Shown: in pieces, positions 5,804 through 9,049 of the stretch
Layout: the number at the start of each line of letters is the position of its first letter
Numbering within the stretch: the first letter of the stretch is position 1
Assembly: GCA_027076405.1 (NCBI GenBank)
Contig: JALTJN010000520.1
Span: 1 to 9,049 of the forward strand
Source of the DNA: Chromatiales bacterium
Lineage (GTDB): Bacteria > Pseudomonadota > Gammaproteobacteria > UBA6429
DNA: 9,049 nucleotides
Reading direction: 5' to 3'
The notes under the pieces: generated by a model
Seen by the model: only the letters and a program-made list of their open reading frames with translations
Told to the model about the DNA's origin: nothing
Database searches by the model: none
Translations under genes and position numbers: made by a program

Positions 5804-6672
5804 TGCAGCATCTCAGCAAACAAAACGGCTTCACTCTTGTCGAGATTATTATCGTCATTGCCATTATGGGAATTATTGGTGGACTTGCCTCATTAATCAT
5901 TGGCCGTTCTTTAGACTCTTATGCGGCTCTTGAACGTCGCGAACATTTACAAACATCAGTCCGCCTTGCCGTTGAACGAATTTCACGCGAATTACGTCAT
6001 GCCTTGCCACACAGCATTTGTGTACATGATGGTGCAAGCTGTGTTTCGACAGCACAAAGTCGTTTATATTTTGTACCGGTTAAAACAAGCGGGCGCTATC
6101 AGGATCGGCCAGGTGTTTATAACTCCCCCCCGCCAATTCAACGTGATCGATTACCTGTTTCACCTTTAAGTCGAAATCGTTTCGATGTGCTATCAACAAA
6201 CCTTGCCAATCCATTAAATGCAACGACTAACGACTGGGCTGTGGTATATAACATTAATAATACCGATATCTATAATGGTACCAACAATGTACGCCAGCAA
6301 ATTAGCGCTGTCGTACAAAAAGATATTACTAATGACGGCGCATCCGATATTGATCAAGTGCAATTTGCCGGCAATGTCTCTTTCGCAACACACTCACCAT
6401 CACGAAGATTTTATATCATTAGTAACACTCAGCAGGTCACTTTATTTTATTTAAGTGGTACGAACCTGTACCGCGACACCACAACGTTCGCTAATCCCGC
6501 TACACCCAGTGGTAATCAGCGTTTGTTGATGGAAAATGTACAGGCCTGTACATTTACCTACACACCAGGCTCACAGCAACGTGCCGGTTTACTACGTATC
6601 AATATTACCGTTGCAAGACAAAATGAAACCATACAGGTGATTCATGAAGCCCATGTCTATAACACCCCGTAA
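5803..6672 (+). CDS. mshO: MshO-like minor prepilin (PilW/GspJ type)
   Basis: This 289-aa prepilin has a nine-residue leader (MQHLSKQNG), then FTLVEIIIVIAIMGIIGG with Glu5 (E14). The helix continues into SVRLAVERISRELRHALPHS (52-71), the usual GspJ/PilW-like arrangement. The C-terminus, with ACTFTYTPGSQQRAGLL, then RINITVARQNETIQ and HEAHVYNTP, resembles the ends of MshO proteins. Cysteines at 73 and 80 may pair. The start overlaps the mshD stop by one base (TGATG). A run of seven C (6125-6131) encodes part of S108-P109-P110-P111. Its last bases overlap mshP. It is expected to be one of the larger minor subunits of the initiation complex. Confidence 0.88.
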   Translation: MQHLSKQNGFTLVEIIIVIAIMGIIGGLASLIIGRSLDSYAALERREHLQTSVRLAVERISRELRHALPHSICVHDGASCVSTAQSRLYFVPVKTSGRYQDRPGVYNSPPPIQRDRLPVSPLSRNRFDVLSTNLANPLNATTNDWAVVYNINNTDIYNGTNNVRQQISAVVQKDITNDGASDIDQVQFAGNVSFATHSPSRRFYIISNTQQVTLFYLSGTNLYRDTTTFANPATPSGNQRLLMENVQACTFTYTPGSQQRAGLLRINITVARQNETIQVIHEAHVYNTP

Positions 6673-7060
6673 TATTAAAAAACAATCCGGTGTCTCGGTT
6701 GTTACAGCAATATTTCTTGTTATTGTTTTAGCCCTCATGGGTGCTGGAATGGTAAGCCTGCTAACAACCAGCCAGCAATCGATTAGTCACGAAATCACCT
6801 CAGCAAAAGCCTATATGGCAGGTCGCTCCTGCTTACAGTGGGGTATGTATCAATCTATATATAGTGCTACATCAGGTACAAACGCCATTACCTTTAACGA
6901 CAACACATCCGGACTTTTAAACAGTAAATGTGTTACCACAGTAAATAATATTACTAATGATGGCTTAACATTTTATAATATTAATACAGTGGCAACATTT
7001 GGTAGCAGCACTGATCCTGAATTTAGCCAACGTACAATGCGTTTACAATTCCAACCTTAA
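6644..7060 (+). CDS. mshP: MshP-like minor pilus protein
   Basis: This 138-aa protein has an N-terminal segment QSGVSVVTAIFLVIVLALMGAG, the pattern I associate with MshP: a Gly followed by a hydrophobic helix. The residue five places after G16 is Thr, so the canonical Glu5 is absent; GspK-type pseudopilins also lack it. C63 and a second Cys near residue 95 may pair. The start is uncertain. ATG 6644 gives 138 aa, with AGGTG (6635-6639) only four bases upstream; ATG 6653 gives 135 aa. Both overlap the end of mshO (by 29 or 20 bases). The next gene begins two bases after its stop. A role in tip assembly with MshC/D/O is inferred from context. Confidence 0.82.
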   Translation: MKPMSITPRNIKKQSGVSVVTAIFLVIVLALMGAGMVSLLTTSQQSISHEITSAKAYMAGRSCLQWGMYQSIYSATSGTNAITFNDNTSGLLNSKCVTTVNNITNDGLTFYNINTVATFGSSTDPEFSQRTMRLQFQP

Positions 7061-7062
7061 TT

Positions 7063-8976
7063 ATGAAGAATTTTAGTTTTACAGCGTCTTCTTTATTCAG
7101 TTTGTTTTTTGTTTTTTCACTTCTTGCTGCATTATTTTATACCGGTAATAACTACTGGCTGTTTTCCATCAGTTTTATCTCTCTCGGCATCACTTTTGCC
7201 ATCACTCTAAAACAGCGATATTCCCGTTCACTCGCTATTCCGGTTAATGGCATATTCATATCTTCGGTTTTATTATTAAGCTGGTTTGCTATTTCAATTT
7301 TGCCCAGCCAAGTTCAATACCTCACACTTTATAATTTTTTCTGGGTAGGCAGTTTTCTTATTGTCTTTTTAATTTTTAGTTTCTCTGATAATAAAGATAA
7401 AATTTGGCACTCTATCTGGCCTTCTATATTATTGCTGGTGTTAATTTGGGCATGTTATGGGCTGGTTCAATACTATTATCTCCACGTTCCTGCAAACGCC
7501 TCCTTTCTAAATCGAAATAGTCTTGCAGCATTAGTTAATCTTGCGCTTATTCCTGCTGTTGGTTATTTCTTATTAAATGAAGCTGAACGTCCTTTTACAT
7601 TACTTAACAATAAAGTTTTATCTTTAATACTTATTATATTATTTTTAACCATTTTTATTATTACCAGCCGGGGTGCCTCGCTGAGTCTTCTGCTTGGCTT
7701 AACTATTCTGATTATTCTTTTACGAAAACATATCAGCAAAGCTAAACTTTATACTTTAGTTACCATTATTTTTATTGCCTTTATTATTTCTGTTTTATCT
7801 CAATATTTTTTTCCCAATCTTCCGGCCAGTTTTTCTGAGAGAATGGTTTCCATACAAGATACTAAAACAGCAGGACATCCACGATATATTATTTGGGAAA
7901 GCTTATTACCCTTATTTAAAAGTATGCCGTGGTATGGATTAGGTTTAGGAAGTTTATGGATGTTCTGGCCGCCGTTACGTCCTGCAAGTGATACTAGTGC
8001 AGGTTTTTTTGCCCATAATGATTATATGCAGATTACACTTGAAGCTGGTTACCCGGGCATTGCACTACTAATAACTTTATTTATTTTTATTCTTGTTTTT
8101 TTTATTCGCTCACTAAAAACTAAATTATCTACCTTACAACGTGTTGAATTAGTTTCATTATTCGCTGCGCTAATTACCTTTGCTGCGCACAGCCTTTTTA
8201 CTTATAATTTTTATATTCTTCCTCTATTAATTATTACAGGTTTATATCTCGCCCGCTTTAATCAGTTAGTTTCTTTATCTTCTAGTGATAAGAAAACATT
8301 ACCTGCATTAAAAACCCACTTTAGTCCTGTTTTATATAGCATCAGCACATTGGGCATCATGACATTATTGGTTGGTTATTTTTTAACTGTTTCATTTTCC
8401 AGTTATTATAATAGTGAAGCTAAAAAAGAAATGCAGAAAAACCAATATCAAAAAGCCAGCCGGCTATTTCTAAAAGCCCAAAAGTTAGCGCCGTTAATGG
8501 ATAACCCCTTTTTTAGTTATGCAGATTTATTACGTCGAGGTGCAGATAGATTAATCTATGCAAAAAAATCACAACAAGCAGATACCTTATTAAACCTTGC
8601 TTATACAAACCTGGACATTGCTGAAAAACTCAATCCTTTGCGGCCACAAACACACCATATTCGCGGCCTGATATATGAAAGAAAGCAACCGGAACTTGCA
8701 AAAAAAGAATATCGAAAAGCACTAAAACTTGATCCACGCTTTCTCTTTTCACGTGTTCGATTAGCAAGGTTACTGCATAAAGAAAAACATCTTAAACAGG
8801 CCCTGGAAGTATTATATGCGGGAGTGGACTACAATTATCCCGTAAACAATATTATGTTGGAGTATATGGAGTTTTTTGCACAACTATCAAAAGAGGCAAA
8901 AGCTGGTGATTTTGCCCGGCAACTTGAAGAAAATATAAAATTATTTAAACAATCACTAACCAGACCACCGTCCTGA
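7063..8976 (+). CDS. O-antigen ligase/oligosaccharyltransferase-like membrane protein with TPR-like tail
   Basis: This 637-aa inner-membrane protein has about ten or more hydrophobic segments over residues 1-445 and a soluble C-terminal part (450-637). It looks like the Wzy_C/WaaL/PglL superfamily, which moves lipid-linked glycans to lipid A or to proteins in the periplasm. Supporting motifs are LNRNSLAAL (149-157), TSRGAS (201-206), HPRYIIWESLLPLF (272-285, containing an R-x3-W pair), and AHNDYMQITLEAGYPG (317-332), whose His (318) falls where these enzymes have a conserved loop His. The tail contains TPR-like helices, including HHIRGLIYERKQPELAKKEY followed by RKALKLDP (531-558). It starts two bases after mshP, with no clear Shine-Dalgarno, so it is likely cotranscribed with the pilus genes. 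Pilin glycosylation is the natural guess, as pglL/tfpO genes often adjoin pilin genes. O-antigen ligation or polymerisation cannot be excluded. Confidence 0.8.
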   Translation: MKNFSFTASSLFSLFFVFSLLAALFYTGNNYWLFSISFISLGITFAITLKQRYSRSLAIPVNGIFISSVLLLSWFAISILPSQVQYLTLYNFFWVGSFLIVFLIFSFSDNKDKIWHSIWPSILLLVLIWACYGLVQYYYLHVPANASFLNRNSLAALVNLALIPAVGYFLLNEAERPFTLLNNKVLSLILIILFLTIFIITSRGASLSLLLGLTILIILLRKHISKAKLYTLVTIIFIAFIISVLSQYFFPNLPASFSERMVSIQDTKTAGHPRYIIWESLLPLFKSMPWYGLGLGSLWMFWPPLRPASDTSAGFFAHNDYMQITLEAGYPGIALLITLFIFILVFFIRSLKTKLSTLQRVELVSLFAALITFAAHSLFTYNFYILPLLIITGLYLARFNQLVSLSSSDKKTLPALKTHFSPVLYSISTLGIMTLLVGYFLTVSFSSYYNSEAKKEMQKNQYQKASRLFLKAQKLAPLMDNPFFSYADLLRRGADRLIYAKKSQQADTLLNLAYTNLDIAEKLNPLRPQTHHIRGLIYERKQPELAKKEYRKALKLDPRFLFSRVRLARLLHKEKHLKQALEVLYAGVDYNYPVNNIMLEYMEFFAQLSKEAKAGDFARQLEENIKLFKQSLTRPPS

Positions 8977-9049
8977 TTAAGTGACCGTTTAGCAGATAAA
9001 TACCTGTAAATTCTTGAATTTTTTAACAATACACTCTTTAATAAAATGA
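8977..9049. other. 3' flank without supported gene
   Basis: AT-rich sequence. AAATTC (9008-9013) and GAATTT (9016-9021) form a short AT-only dyad followed by T, too weak to call a terminator. An ATG at 9046 could begin another gene but cannot be assessed. No mshQ sequence is visible before the window ends. Confidence 0.5.

Noticed and set aside
9008..9024. Terminator after the last gene
   Set aside because: The dyad is AT-only with a two-base loop; it would be unstable as an RNA hairpin.

Overview
The window carries most of a mannose-sensitive-haemagglutinin (MSHA)-type type IV pilus locus. All genes lie on the + strand, in the order mshE (5'-truncated), mshG, a mshB-like prepilin, a 200-aa duplicated membrane protein, mshA, mshC, mshD, mshO, mshP and an O-antigen-ligase/oligosaccharyltransferase-like gene. 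The DNA is AT-rich and the proteins resemble gammaproteobacterial MSHA proteins. I infer an AT-rich gammaproteobacterium but cannot name the genus.

Positions 1-2717 encode the assembly motor: the MshE-like ATPase and the MshG inner-membrane platform. Positions 2719-3279 encode a minor prepilin tightly coupled to mshG. Positions 3340-3942 encode a four-helix membrane protein built from two copies of one unit; it is not a usual MSHA component. Positions 3943-4158 hold a candidate promoter and a strongly foldable leader RNA in front of the major pilin gene mshA (4159-4653). A clear intrinsic terminator follows mshA. Positions 4723-7060 encode the minor prepilins MshC, MshD, MshO and MshP in a compact block with overlapping or nearly touching ends. 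Positions 7063-8976 encode a polytopic membrane enzyme with a TPR-like tail, two bases after mshP, where mshQ sits in Vibrio. The last 73 bases show no supported gene.

The working model is as follows. MshE powers assembly through MshG, the minor pilins prime the fibre, and MshA is made in excess because it has its own upstream signals and a downstream terminator. The last gene may transfer a glycan to a pilin. The most interesting unexplained signals are the mshA leader, whose arms predict a three-way junction with two hairpins sharing a TGCG loop, the pilus-linked glycosyltransferase candidate, and the duplicated membrane protein.
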